Assembly: GCA_025352915.1 (NCBI GenBank)
Contig: JANXSA010000183.1
Location: 1-5,421 of the forward strand
Direction: 5' to 3'
From: Rhodospirillales bacterium
Lineage (GTDB): Bacteria > Pseudomonadota > Alphaproteobacteria > Acetobacterales > Acetobacteraceae
Length of the DNA: 5,421 nt
Shown here: piece by piece, positions 1 to 5,346 of the stretch
How the letters are laid out: every line of letters begins with the position of its first letter
Position numbering within the stretch: position 1 is the first letter of the stretch
Made by a program: the position numbers and the translations under genes
The notes under the pieces: model-generated
The model's input: the letters and a program-made list of their open reading frames with translations, nothing else
What the model was told of the DNA's origin: nothing
The model's database searches: none

Positions 1-1321
1 CAACCTCCGCCAACCACCCCTCCAGCGCCGCATCGCGCACCACCACCGCCCCCGCCACCTCGCCCTCAAACTCCCTAGCCGCCAGCACCCCAAACCCCAA
101 CCCCAACACCTCGTCCAACAACCGTCCATCCGCCAACACCGGCTGCGGCGCAATCCGCCCCGCCGGCTCCGCCCGCCCCTCATGCCCACCCAGCCTCGGC
201 GCCGGCGACCGCATCAACGCCGGCTGCGCCACCATCCGTTCATCCCGCGCCCGCGCCGCCACCGGATCAGTCTCCTGGATCACCCGCCCCAGCCGCACCG
301 CGATCTCGATGTAATCCCGCACATGCGCCATCCGCTCCCGCGCGTAACTGTCCAGCAACCCCTCCCGAGCCCCGCCCAGAACCGCCCGCAACTTCCAAGC
401 CAAATTCGCCACATCGCGCATGCCCGCGCACATCCCCTGGCCCAAAAACGGCGGCGTCAAATGCGCCGCATCCCCCGCCAGCAACAACCGCCCCCGCCGC
501 CATTCCCGCGCAATCGCCGCATGAAACGTATAAACCGCAGCCCGCTCAATATCCGCCTCATCCGGCCCCACCCAAGGCGCCAACCACCTCCAAACCGTCT
601 CCTCCCCCACCGCCGGATCATCCCCCGGCATCAACATGATCTCCCACCGCCGCCGCATCCCCACCCCGCGCACATACGTCGCCGGCCGCCGGGGATCGCA
701 ATGCTGCACCGAGAAATCCCCAAGTTCCGGCTTGGCCCGATTCAAAATCACATCCGTCACCAGCCACTGCTGCCGCGCATGCAAATCCTCCATCTCCCCC
801 CCAATCAACCGCCGCACCAGCGACCGCGCCCCATCGCACCCCACCACAAACCGCGCCGCCACCCGCTCCCTAACCCCAGCCGCATGATCCACCACCGCCA
901 GCACCGCCCCCTCCGCCCCCTGCTCGATATCCAAAACCTCACACCGCGTCCGCACCTCGACACAGCCAAACCGCCGAACCCCCGCCCGCAACACAAGCTC
1001 CAGATCCGGCTGGTGAAACCGATAGCTCCGATGCCAATATTGCGGCCCCCGCCCCGGCGCCCGCGGCCAATCAATCAACAACCGCCCCTCCGCATTGACA
1101 AACCGCATCCCCGGCGAAGCATGCGTAATCCCCTCCATCTCCCCCGCCAGCCCCACCGCCTGGAAAGTCCGCATCACCTCGTCATCGAAATGCACCGCCC
1201 GCGGCAGGTGATACGCCGCCCCTTCCCGCTCCAGCACCACCGTGCGAACCCCCATCCGCCCCAACAGATTCGCCAGCACCGCCCCCACCGGCCCAAACCC
1301 CACCACCGCCACATCGTGCAT
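1..1321 (-). CDS. FAD-dependent aromatic monooxygenase, MhpA-like (3' end outside window)
   Basis: Probably a cytosolic flavoprotein hydroxylase that uses NAD(P)H and O2 to hydroxylate a phenolic substrate, as 3-(3-hydroxyphenyl)propionate hydroxylase does. The frame is open for 440 codons from the ATG at 1321 to the left edge with no stop. Seen in order: the FAD dinucleotide-binding loop GFGPVG (residues 8-13) ending in an acidic residue (VVLER, 28-32); the family segment [20 protein letters not shown] (40-59); FHQPDLE (102-108); the DG motif [11 protein letters not shown] (161-171); MLMPGDD (229-235); and the GD motif [16 protein letters not shown] (277-292) followed by [17 protein letters not shown]. 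These match E. coli MhpA closely in order and spacing. MhpA is about 554 residues, so roughly 70-115 C-terminal residues lie outside; the thioredoxin-like C-terminal domain has begun near residue 390. The start is supported by GGAGGG 7 nt upstream; an in-frame ATG at 1339 lies before that site. Other class A phenol hydroxylases are possible, and the substrate is unknown. Confidence 0.9.
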   Translation of the reverse strand, partial: MHDVAVVGFGPVGAVLANLLGRMGVRTVVLEREGAAYHLPRAVHFDDEVMRTFQAVGLAGEMEGITHASPGMRFVNAEGRLLIDWPRAPGRGPQYWHRSYRFHQPDLELVLRAGVRRFGCVEVRTRCEVLDIEQGAEGAVLAVVDHAAGVRERVAARFVVGCDGARSLVRRLIGGEMEDLHARQQWLVTDVILNRAKPELGDFSVQHCDPRRPATYVRGVGMRRRWEIMLMPGDDPAVGEETVWRWLAPWVGPDEADIERAAVYTFHAAIAREWRRGRLLLAGDAAHLTPPFLGQGMCAGMRDVANLAWKLRAVLGGAREGLLDSYARERMAHVRDYIEIAVRLGRVIQETDPVAARARDERMVAQPALMRSPAPRLGGHEGRAEPAGRIAPQPVLADGRLLDEVLGLGFGVLAAREFEGEVAGAVVVRDAALEGWLAEV

Positions 1322-1327
1322 CCGCCA

Positions 1328-1333
1328 CCCTCC
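1328..1333 (-). promoter_or_regulatory. Ribosome binding site of the MhpA-like gene
   Basis: GGAGGG on the minus strand, 6 nt after position 1328 is passed, placed ideally for the ATG at 1321. It decides that start against the in-frame ATG at 1339, which lies upstream of this site and would add only six residues (MVGGWR). Confidence 0.65.
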
Positions 1334-1344
1334 AACCATCCCGC

Positions 1345-1373
1345 TTGTATCCCCGCCCGCCCTTGCGCAGAAT
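1345..1373 (+). promoter_or_regulatory. Weak candidate promoter for the acyl-CoA synthetase gene
   Basis: In the 73-bp gap between the divergent starts, TTGTAT (1345-1350) and CAGAAT (1368-1373) are separated by exactly 17 bp. They match the sigma70 consensus at 3/6 and 4/6 positions. A transcript would begin near 1380, right before the AGGGAG ribosome site, giving a leader of about 15 nt. No better pair was seen for either direction, so promoters of both genes must be compressed into, or overlap beyond, this gap. Low confidence. Confidence 0.22.
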
Positions 1374-1380
1374 CCCCCCC

Positions 1381-1386
1381 AGGGAG
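1381..1386 (+). promoter_or_regulatory. Ribosome binding site of the acyl-CoA synthetase gene
   Basis: AGGGAG ends 8 nt before the ATG at 1395. It selects this start over the ATG at 1242 in the same frame, which would add 51 Pro/Thr-rich residues lying antisense to the start of the MhpA-like gene and resembling no family sequence. Confidence 0.65.
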
Positions 1387-1394
1387 ACACGCCA

Positions 1395-3074
1395 ATGGAC
1401 CAGACAGCCCTCACCACCAGCTACGTCAGCGGCACCTCAACCGTGCCCCTCATCGGCGACACCATCGGCCAACACTTCGACAAAACCGTCGCCAAATACC
1501 CCAACCGCGACGCCCTCATCGTCCGCCAACAAAACATCCGCTACACATGGCGCGACCTCGCCACCCACGTCGACGCCTTCGCCGCCGGCCTCCTCGCCCT
1601 GGGCCTCACCCCCGGTGACCGCATCGGCATCTGGTCCCCCAACAACGCCGAATGGACCATCACCCAATTCGCCACCGCCAAGGCCGGCCTCATCCTGGTC
1701 AACCTCAACCCGGCCTACCGCCTTTCCGAACTCGAATACGCCCTCAACAAAGTCGCCTGCCGCGCCCTCGTCACAGCAACCGCCTTCAAGACCTCCGACT
1801 ACGCCGGCATGCTCCAAACCCTCCTCCCCGAACTCGCCACCGCCCAACCAGGCCACCTCAAAGCCGCCAAGGCCCCAGCCCTGACCACCATCATCCAGAT
1901 CGGTGCCAATACAATCCCCGGCGCCTACAACTTCGCCGAAATCCCCGCCAAGGCCACGCCAACCCACCGCGAAACCCTCGCCGCGCTGGCCCCCCGCCTG
2001 CAATTCGACGACCCCATCAACATCCAGTTCACCTCCGGAACCACCGGCGCCCCCAAAGGCGCCACCCTCACCCACCACAACATCCTCAACAACGGCTTCT
2101 TCACCGCCGAAACCATGAACCTCACCCACGAGGACCGCCTCTGCATCCCAGTGCCCCTCTACCACTGCTTCGGCATGGTCATGGGCAACCTCGGCTGCCT
2201 CACCCATGGAGCCGCCATGATCTACCCCGGCGAAGGCTTCGACCCCCTCGCCACCCTGCAAACCATCCAAGCCGAAAAATGCACCGTCCTATACGGCGTC
2301 CCAACCATGTTCATCGCCCAAATGGACCACCCAAGCTTCCGCGAATTCGACGTCTCCACCCTCAGAACCGGCATCATGGCCGGCTCGCCATGCCCGATCG
2401 AAGTCATGCGCCGCGCCATGGCCCTGATGAACCTGCGCGACATCACCATCGCCTACGGCATGACCGAAACCTCCCCGGTCTCCTTCCAAACCGGCCTCGA
2501 TGACCCCATCGAACGCCGCGTCGCCACCGTCGGCCGCATCCACCCCCACCTCGAATGCAAAATCATCGACAGCGAAGGCCGCACCGTCCCGCCCAACACC
2601 CCCGGCGAACTCTGCACCCGCGGATACTCCGTCATGCGCGGCTACTGGGACGACGCCCCCCGCACCCACGAAGCCATCGACCCCGCAAGATGGATGCACA
2701 CCGGCGACCTCGCCACCCTGGACCCCGAGGGCTACTGCGCCATCGTCGGCCGCATCAAGGACATGGTCATCCGCGGTGGCGAAAACGTCTACCCGCGCGA
2801 AGTCGAGGAATTCCTCTACCGCCACCCCGCAATAGCGGACGTCCAAGTCTTCGGCGTCCCCGACCAAAAATTCGGCGAAGAACTCTGCGCCTGGGTCAAA
2901 CTCCGCGACGGCCAAACCCTCACCGAAGACCAGGTCCGCGACTTCTGCCGAGGCCAGATCGCCCACTACAAAATCCCCCGCTACGTCCGCTTCGTCCCCG
3001 ACTTCCCCATGACCGTCACCGGCAAAATGCAGAAATTCATTATGCGCGAAACCATGGTCAAGGAACTCACCTGA
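1395..3074 (+). CDS. AMP-dependent acyl-CoA synthetase / ligase (ANL superfamily)
   Basis: Activates a carboxylic acid with ATP to an acyl-adenylate and transfers it to CoA; probably cytosolic, since no membrane segment or signal peptide is seen. The 559-residue protein is complete and of normal family length. Visible motifs: P-loop [10 protein letters not shown] (213-222); LYHCFGMV (255-262); aromatic/adenine motif YGMTETSP (354-361); ribose-binding Asp in HTGDLA (435-440, D438); hinge GRIKD (452-456); [12 protein letters not shown] (461-472), the CoA/linker region; and C-terminal [10 protein letters not shown] (538-547), where K544 is the expected adenylation lysine. All catalytic motifs are intact. 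Sequence character fits medium/long-chain fatty acyl-CoA or ACSF2-like synthetases, but aryl-CoA ligases share these motifs. It diverges from the MhpA-like hydroxylase gene, so a role in aromatic or phenylalkanoic acid breakdown is a reasonable inference. Codons end overwhelmingly in C. Confidence 0.93.
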   Translation: MDQTALTTSYVSGTSTVPLIGDTIGQHFDKTVAKYPNRDALIVRQQNIRYTWRDLATHVDAFAAGLLALGLTPGDRIGIWSPNNAEWTITQFATAKAGLILVNLNPAYRLSELEYALNKVACRALVTATAFKTSDYAGMLQTLLPELATAQPGHLKAAKAPALTTIIQIGANTIPGAYNFAEIPAKATPTHRETLAALAPRLQFDDPINIQFTSGTTGAPKGATLTHHNILNNGFFTAETMNLTHEDRLCIPVPLYHCFGMVMGNLGCLTHGAAMIYPGEGFDPLATLQTIQAEKCTVLYGVPTMFIAQMDHPSFREFDVSTLRTGIMAGSPCPIEVMRRAMALMNLRDITIAYGMTETSPVSFQTGLDDPIERRVATVGRIHPHLECKIIDSEGRTVPPNTPGELCTRGYSVMRGYWDDAPRTHEAIDPARWMHTGDLATLDPEGYCAIVGRIKDMVIRGGENVYPREVEEFLYRHPAIADVQVFGVPDQKFGEELCAWVKLRDGQTLTEDQVRDFCRGQIAHYKIPRYVRFVPDFPMTVTGKMQKFIMRETMVKELT

Positions 3075-3084
3075 CCTTTCTTCT

Positions 3085-3127
3085 CTCCCCTCGCGCTCGG
3101 GCGGGGGGAGCCGGAGGGGGGCTCTTT
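3085..3127 (+). terminator. GC-rich hairpin after the acyl-CoA synthetase gene, possible terminator
   Basis: Starting 11 nt past the TGA, 3085-3094 pairs with 3101-3110 in a 10-bp stem (nine Watson-Crick pairs and one U-G) around the hexaloop GCTCGG. An alternative shorter stem, GAGCC (3108-3112) with GGCTC (3120-3124), is followed by TTT and would look more like an intrinsic terminator. The two folds exclude each other. The U-run is short, so this could instead be an extragenic palindromic repeat or a 3'-end stabiliser. Confidence 0.38.
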
Positions 3128-3153
3128 CGCGTCCTCCACGGATCAAGCAAAAC

Positions 3154-3188
3154 CTTCTTTTTGTGAACAAAAAGAAGCAAAAAAACTT
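3154..3188 (+). repeat. 35-bp AT-rich palindromic element, copy 1
   Basis: The element opens with an inverted repeat, CTTCTTTTTGT, 2-nt centre GA, ACAAAAAGAAG (3154-3177), followed by C, a run of seven A and CTT. The exact reverse complement is at 4017-4051, with no mismatch over 35 bp. It begins 79 nt after the synthetase stop. In the transcribed direction the palindrome is followed by an A-run rather than a U-run, so it is not a textbook intrinsic terminator. Read on the minus strand it encodes a spurious peptide KFFCFFLFTKRR. Confidence 0.85.
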
Positions 3189-3205
3189 CATCCATTAAGA
3201 AAACG

Positions 3206-3227
3206 CGTCATCCTGAGCACAGCGAAG
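3206..3227 (+). repeat. Fragment resembling the widespread RHPERSEG-type extragenic repeat
   Basis: CGTCATCCTGAGC followed by ACAGCGAAG would read RHPEHSEA in one frame. It closely resembles a short extragenic sequence (core CGTCATCCTGAGCG...GCGAAGG) that I recall in many unrelated bacteria and that is often mis-annotated as a peptide RHPERSEG. Only this single copy is in the window, so its repeat nature rests on memory, not on comparison here. Confidence 0.4.
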
Positions 3228-3238
3228 CACCCACGTCT

Positions 3239-3265
3239 CCTTCCTTACCTTCCTTATCTTCCGTC
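3239..3265 (+). repeat. Short 9-bp tandem repeat
   Basis: CCTTCCTTA occurs twice head to tail (3239-3247 and 3248-3256), followed by a degenerate third unit TCTTCCGTC. It lies just downstream of the HEPN-like gene's stop (minus direction). Too short to assign a role; probably a pyrimidine-rich low-complexity patch. Confidence 0.5.
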
Positions 3266-3319
3266 CCACCCCGAGTCCGAAACAGCCGGTCCGCACACGG
3301 CCAAGTGTTCTATTGAACC

Positions 3320-3826
3320 CTAGCCGCGCTCCGGGATTGGCTTTCCGACGGTAGCGACAACTGTGGGCCTGATCGCGAACTGCAATGTCTCAACCGCAGT
3401 GCGCACTGCGTCCAGCGTTGGTAGGGTTTTGCAGCCCGTTTTAACGTAACGGAATTCGTAGCTGGCTGCGAACGGTGTTAGCAGTTTGACTACGGGTGCG
3501 GCTGCGGCCTGGGCCACGGGGTCGAGCACCAGCCCTAGCCGAAAGCATCCGTTCCACAGTTTGAACAGGTCATGACCCCATTTCTGAGTTTTTTTCAACT
3601 CGGCCGAGGTTACACCCTTCGCCCGAAGGTATGCCTTCAACGTCAACTCGATGGCATGGCTGTAGAGGTAATATATGGGCACTTCGAACGAAAGCCTGAG
3701 TGTCTTGGCATCTGCGGCTTGATGAGCGTGAAGCGCCGCTCTCATAAAAGACTCAGCTGAGAGAAAAATGGCGATTGCCGGCGCGCGGTCGATATCCTCG
3801 CCGCTGCTCTTCGGTTCATCCGTCAC
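3320..3826 (-). CDS. HEPN-like helical protein, orphan
   Basis: A predicted mostly helical protein of 168 residues, function unknown. The central segment YYLYSHAIELTLKAYLRAKG (52-71), then KWGHDLFKLW (82-91), matches the pattern seen in HEPN-like proteins: a buried HAxELxLKAxL helix, then GHDL before the next helix. The tail has EFRY (124-127) and a Pro-started helix. No clear RNase-type Rx4-6H motif is seen in the C-terminal half; the only such spacing, R29-x5-H35, lies in the first helix and may be chance. HEPN proteins include toxins of toxin-antitoxin and abortive infection systems and RNA-binding accessory proteins, but no MNT-type nucleotidyltransferase or other partner lies beside it. 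I chose GTG at 3826: GGAAGAAG lies 5 nt upstream and the likely transcript starts near 3844. A TTG at 3841 would add five residues but lacks a ribosome site. Its composition is less GC-biased than its neighbours, suggesting acquisition. Confidence 0.7.
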   Translation of the reverse strand: MTDEPKSSGEDIDRAPAIAIFLSAESFMRAALHAHQAADAKTLRLSFEVPIYYLYSHAIELTLKAYLRAKGVTSAELKKTQKWGHDLFKLWNGCFRLGLVLDPVAQAAAAPVVKLLTPFAASYEFRYVKTGCKTLPTLDAVRTAVETLQFAIRPTVVATVGKPIPERG

Positions 3827-3831
3827 GGCCG

Positions 3832-3839
3832 CTTCTTCC
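3832..3839 (-). promoter_or_regulatory. Ribosome binding site that favours the GTG start of the HEPN-like gene
   Basis: GGAAGAAG on the minus strand, 5 nt before the GTG at 3826. It overlaps the alternative TTG start at 3841-3839, whose own upstream sequence (TTTAGTAGACA) contains no purine-rich site and two in-frame TAG stops. Confidence 0.45.
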
Positions 3840-3889
3840 AATGTCTACTAAATATAACGATTAAGATACGACATGCGACTAATGTCTAC
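3840..3889 (-). promoter_or_regulatory. Probable promoter of the HEPN-like gene, bracketed by 9-bp direct repeats
   Basis: On the minus strand TATATT (3851-3856, 5/6 to the -10 consensus) lies 17 bp downstream of a weak -35, GTCGCA (3874-3879), in the most AT-rich stretch near this gene. A start near 3844 would give an 18-nt leader containing GGAAGAAG. The promoter is flanked by two identical direct repeats, GTAGACATT, at 3881-3889 and 3840-3848, 41 bp apart centre to centre (about four helical turns), so one lies just upstream of the -35 and one at the start site. They could be an operator pair for an autoregulator; that part is inference. Confidence 0.38.
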
Positions 3890-3947
3890 AACGCAAAAAA
3901 ATCGGCAATAGATCGCGGCGTTCGCGCCAGACTTCGTAGCTCCGCAG

Positions 3948-3973
3948 GGTGCAATGCGCTTTGGCATTGCACC
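3948..3973. repeat. REP-like perfect hairpin
   Basis: GGTGCAATGC (3948-3957) and GCATTGCACC (3964-3973) are perfect 10-bp complementary arms around the loop GCTTTG. The form (GCAGGGTGCAATGC ... GCATTGCACC) resembles extragenic palindromes of the TAGGGTGC...GCACC kind common in proteobacterial genomes. It lies between the promoter of the HEPN-like gene and the 35-bp element. Without a U-run it is not a typical terminator, although it could help insulate the two minus-strand genes. Confidence 0.65.
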
Positions 3974-4016
3974 ACCCTCCAACCCCAGTCCATTCAACGC
4001 ACCGCCTCAAGTCGCA

Positions 4017-4051
4017 AAGTTTTTTTGCTTCTTTTTGTTCACAAAAAGAAG
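4017..4051 (-). repeat. 35-bp AT-rich palindromic element, copy 2 (inverted)
   Basis: Exact reverse complement of 3154-3188. It begins 17 nt past the TAG of the ATP-grasp-like gene on the minus strand, so it has the same orientation relative to its upstream gene as copy 1 has to the synthetase gene. The match stops abruptly at both ends, with mismatches at the first bases outside. Confidence 0.85.
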
Positions 4052-4068
4052 ACTTTCCTTTACCTGCT

Positions 4069-5091
4069 CTAAATCTGCAACCGCCCCGCCACCTCCGCCG
4101 CCAGCGGACCCAGCGCCGAATCCGGAAACGGCGACACCGAACTCACATTGATCTCGCACAGCACATAGCTATCCCGCCCTTCCCCATCCCGAGGCCCCAG
4201 CAGGAAATCCATATCCCACAGCACCGGCAGCGCCTCCGCCGCCATGCCCGCCATCGCCAACAACCGCGGCAGCCAGTCACGCTCGACCAAGCCGCGCAGA
4301 TACTGGAACCGCGGGTCATCCACGGCGGAATACAGCCGCGGCCCCGGCTGCGGCACATCGCCGAGCCCCGCATCCGCCGCCGCGGGATACAGCGCATTGA
4401 CCGCCTGGTGTCCAAACCCCTGCACCAGGCCACCGACGAGATACAGCCGCACCATCCCCTCGGCCAGGCGCGGCACAAAGGCCTGGTCGATCATCGGCGC
4501 GCCGCCATCAAAATACGGCCGGCAGCGTTCCAGGAACGCCGCCAGCGACAGCGTCTCGATGCCGCTGCCGCGCTGGGCATGCCGCACCCGAACCCCGTCG
4601 CCGCAGCGCTCGACCTGCCACACGCCAAGACCGCTATGCCCGCGATTCTGCTTCAGCACCCGTGGCATCCCGGCGTCCAGACTGGCCGGCAGCTCTGCGC
4701 ACAACGCCGCATGGCTGGGATAAAGCCTGACATCCCCGCCCCACGGCAGCGCCCGCGTGCGATACAAAACCTCCTTGGTGCCGATTGCCAGGATGGCATC
4801 GGGATGCGCGCTAACCAGCACGCCGCGTCCCGCCACCCGCCGCAGCATCGCATCCAGCCGCGTGCGGTCGCGGCCCTCGTGGATCGGATTGACCCAAACC
4901 AGCACGGCATCGACGCCAAGCAGCAGCGCCTCCGCCGCGTCCTCCGCCTCCTCGGCATACCGGCAGGGTTCGGGCTGGAGGCCCATGGCGCGCAGCGCCT
5001 CGGCAACCCCGGCAAACCGGCCAAATCCAGCCGCACCCTCCTGGCCGGGCATTTCGCGCCACAGCAACGCGACGCGATGCAAATTCGCCAT
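4069..5091 (-). CDS. ATP-grasp-like protein, probably Cj0069 family
   Basis: A complete 340-residue protein of unknown reaction. The layout is that of an ATP-grasp enzyme, which joins a carboxylate to an amine or thiol via an acyl-phosphate. An N-terminal alpha/beta domain ends in DAVLVWVNPIHEG (61-73) and VSAHPDAILAIGTKEVLY (93-110), where K106 could be the first nucleotide lysine. RVLKQNRGHSGLGVW (144-158) supplies a second lysine (K147) and a Gly-rich loop. DMDFLLG (293-299) and CEINVSSVSPFP (312-323) supply the D..E-x-N metal ligands. I recall this pattern from proteins named after Campylobacter Cj0069; that family name is from memory. The ATG at 5091 has GAGAGG 8 nt upstream. An in-frame ATG at 5142 lacks such a site and would add 17 polar residues. 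It converges on the HEPN island and diverges from the gene at the right edge. G and C are balanced, unlike the left-hand pair. Confidence 0.82.
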   Translation of the reverse strand: MANLHRVALLWREMPGQEGAAGFGRFAGVAEALRAMGLQPEPCRYAEEAEDAAEALLLGVDAVLVWVNPIHEGRDRTRLDAMLRRVAGRGVLVSAHPDAILAIGTKEVLYRTRALPWGGDVRLYPSHAALCAELPASLDAGMPRVLKQNRGHSGLGVWQVERCGDGVRVRHAQRGSGIETLSLAAFLERCRPYFDGGAPMIDQAFVPRLAEGMVRLYLVGGLVQGFGHQAVNALYPAAADAGLGDVPQPGPRLYSAVDDPRFQYLRGLVERDWLPRLLAMAGMAAEALPVLWDMDFLLGPRDGEGRDSYVLCEINVSSVSPFPDSALGPLAAEVAGRLQI

Positions 5092-5099
5092 TGCATGAT

Positions 5100-5105
5100 C
5101 CTCTC
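5100..5105 (-). promoter_or_regulatory. Ribosome binding site of the ATP-grasp-like gene
   Basis: GAGAGG on the minus strand, 8 nt before the ATG at 5091. It decides this start over the in-frame ATG at 5142, upstream of which (CGTGTCCGG) no comparable site is visible. Confidence 0.6.
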
Positions 5106-5218
5106 TGCCGGGCCGCGCGGGTGATCGACCATCGGTCGCCATCCGGACACGGCCGTGATGCTGGGATGCGATGCTCTGGCCGAAGCCTCACGGGGCGATC
5201 GCCAGCCCCTGCAATCCG

Positions 5219-5247
5219 ACGATGATAACCGCCCGCCGCCGCGTCAA
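5219..5247 (-). promoter_or_regulatory. Candidate promoter of the ATP-grasp-like gene
   Basis: On the minus strand TTGACG (5242-5247, 5/6 to the -35 consensus) is followed after 17 bp by CATCGT (5219-5224, 3/6 to the -10 consensus). Alphaproteobacterial housekeeping promoters often keep a good -35 and a poor -10, so this is plausible. It would give a leader of about 120 nt before the ATG at 5091, in which I saw no convincing riboswitch or structured element. Confidence 0.3.
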
Positions 5248-5310
5248 GTGCCATCGGTCTTCGCCTTTCCGGCAGCGCTCAAAAAACTTTCCAAGAATCA
5301 GAAAAATTTC

Positions 5311-5339
5311 TTTGCACCCATCGTTCAGTTATGTATAAT
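5311..5339 (+). promoter_or_regulatory. Strong sigma70-type promoter at the right end
   Basis: A perfect -10, TATAAT (5334-5339), lies exactly 17 bp after TTTGCA (5311-5316, 4/6 to TTGACA). Upstream, 5280-5310 is rich in A and T tracts (AAAAAACTTT, GAAAAATTTC) that could act as an UP element. This is the best promoter in the window. Predicted transcription starts at about 5346-5347. Confidence 0.65.
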
Positions 5340-5346
5340 GCCTGAC

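Noticed and set aside
1242..1394. N-terminal extension of the acyl-CoA synthetase frame to the ATG at 1242
   Set aside because: The added 51 residues overlap the start of the MhpA-like gene in antisense, have no family similarity, and the AGGGAG site points to the ATG at 1395.
182..1618. Long plus-strand open frame of 478 codons opposite the MhpA-like gene
   Set aside because: Its product is almost only Pro, Arg and His with no domain pattern; it arises because the opposite strand encodes a well-conserved flavoprotein with G-ending codons.
1437..2270. Minus-strand open frame of 277 codons inside the acyl-CoA synthetase gene
   Set aside because: Low-complexity Gly/Glu/Val/Asp product; a shadow of C-ending codons on the coding strand.
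2289..3191. Minus-strand open frame of 300 codons beginning in the 35-bp repeat (KFFCFFLFTKRR)
   Set aside because: The N-terminus is just the translated repeat and the rest is antisense to the synthetase; no ribosome site or family pattern.
3572..3760. Plus-strand open frame of 62 codons opposite the HEPN-like gene
   Set aside because: Antisense to a gene with a recognisable domain pattern and without support of its own; an antitoxin encoded in antisense cannot be excluded but nothing suggests it.
3154..4051. Insertion sequence or MITE with the 35-mers as terminal inverted repeats
   Set aside because: No transposase, no target-site duplication at the outer ends, and each 35-mer is better explained by its fixed orientation after a gene stop; kept only as a finding to test.
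3949..5124. Plus-strand open frame of 391 codons opposite the ATP-grasp-like gene
   Set aside because: Starts in the REP-like hairpin and the 35-mer and then runs antisense to a conserved-looking protein; Arg/His/Gln-rich with no domain.
5192..5209. GGGGC...GCCCC inverted repeat containing GGCGATCGCC upstream of the ATP-grasp gene
   Set aside because: Only a 5-bp stem; short palindromes of this kind are expected by chance in GC-rich DNA, and there is no U-run or riboswitch-like context.
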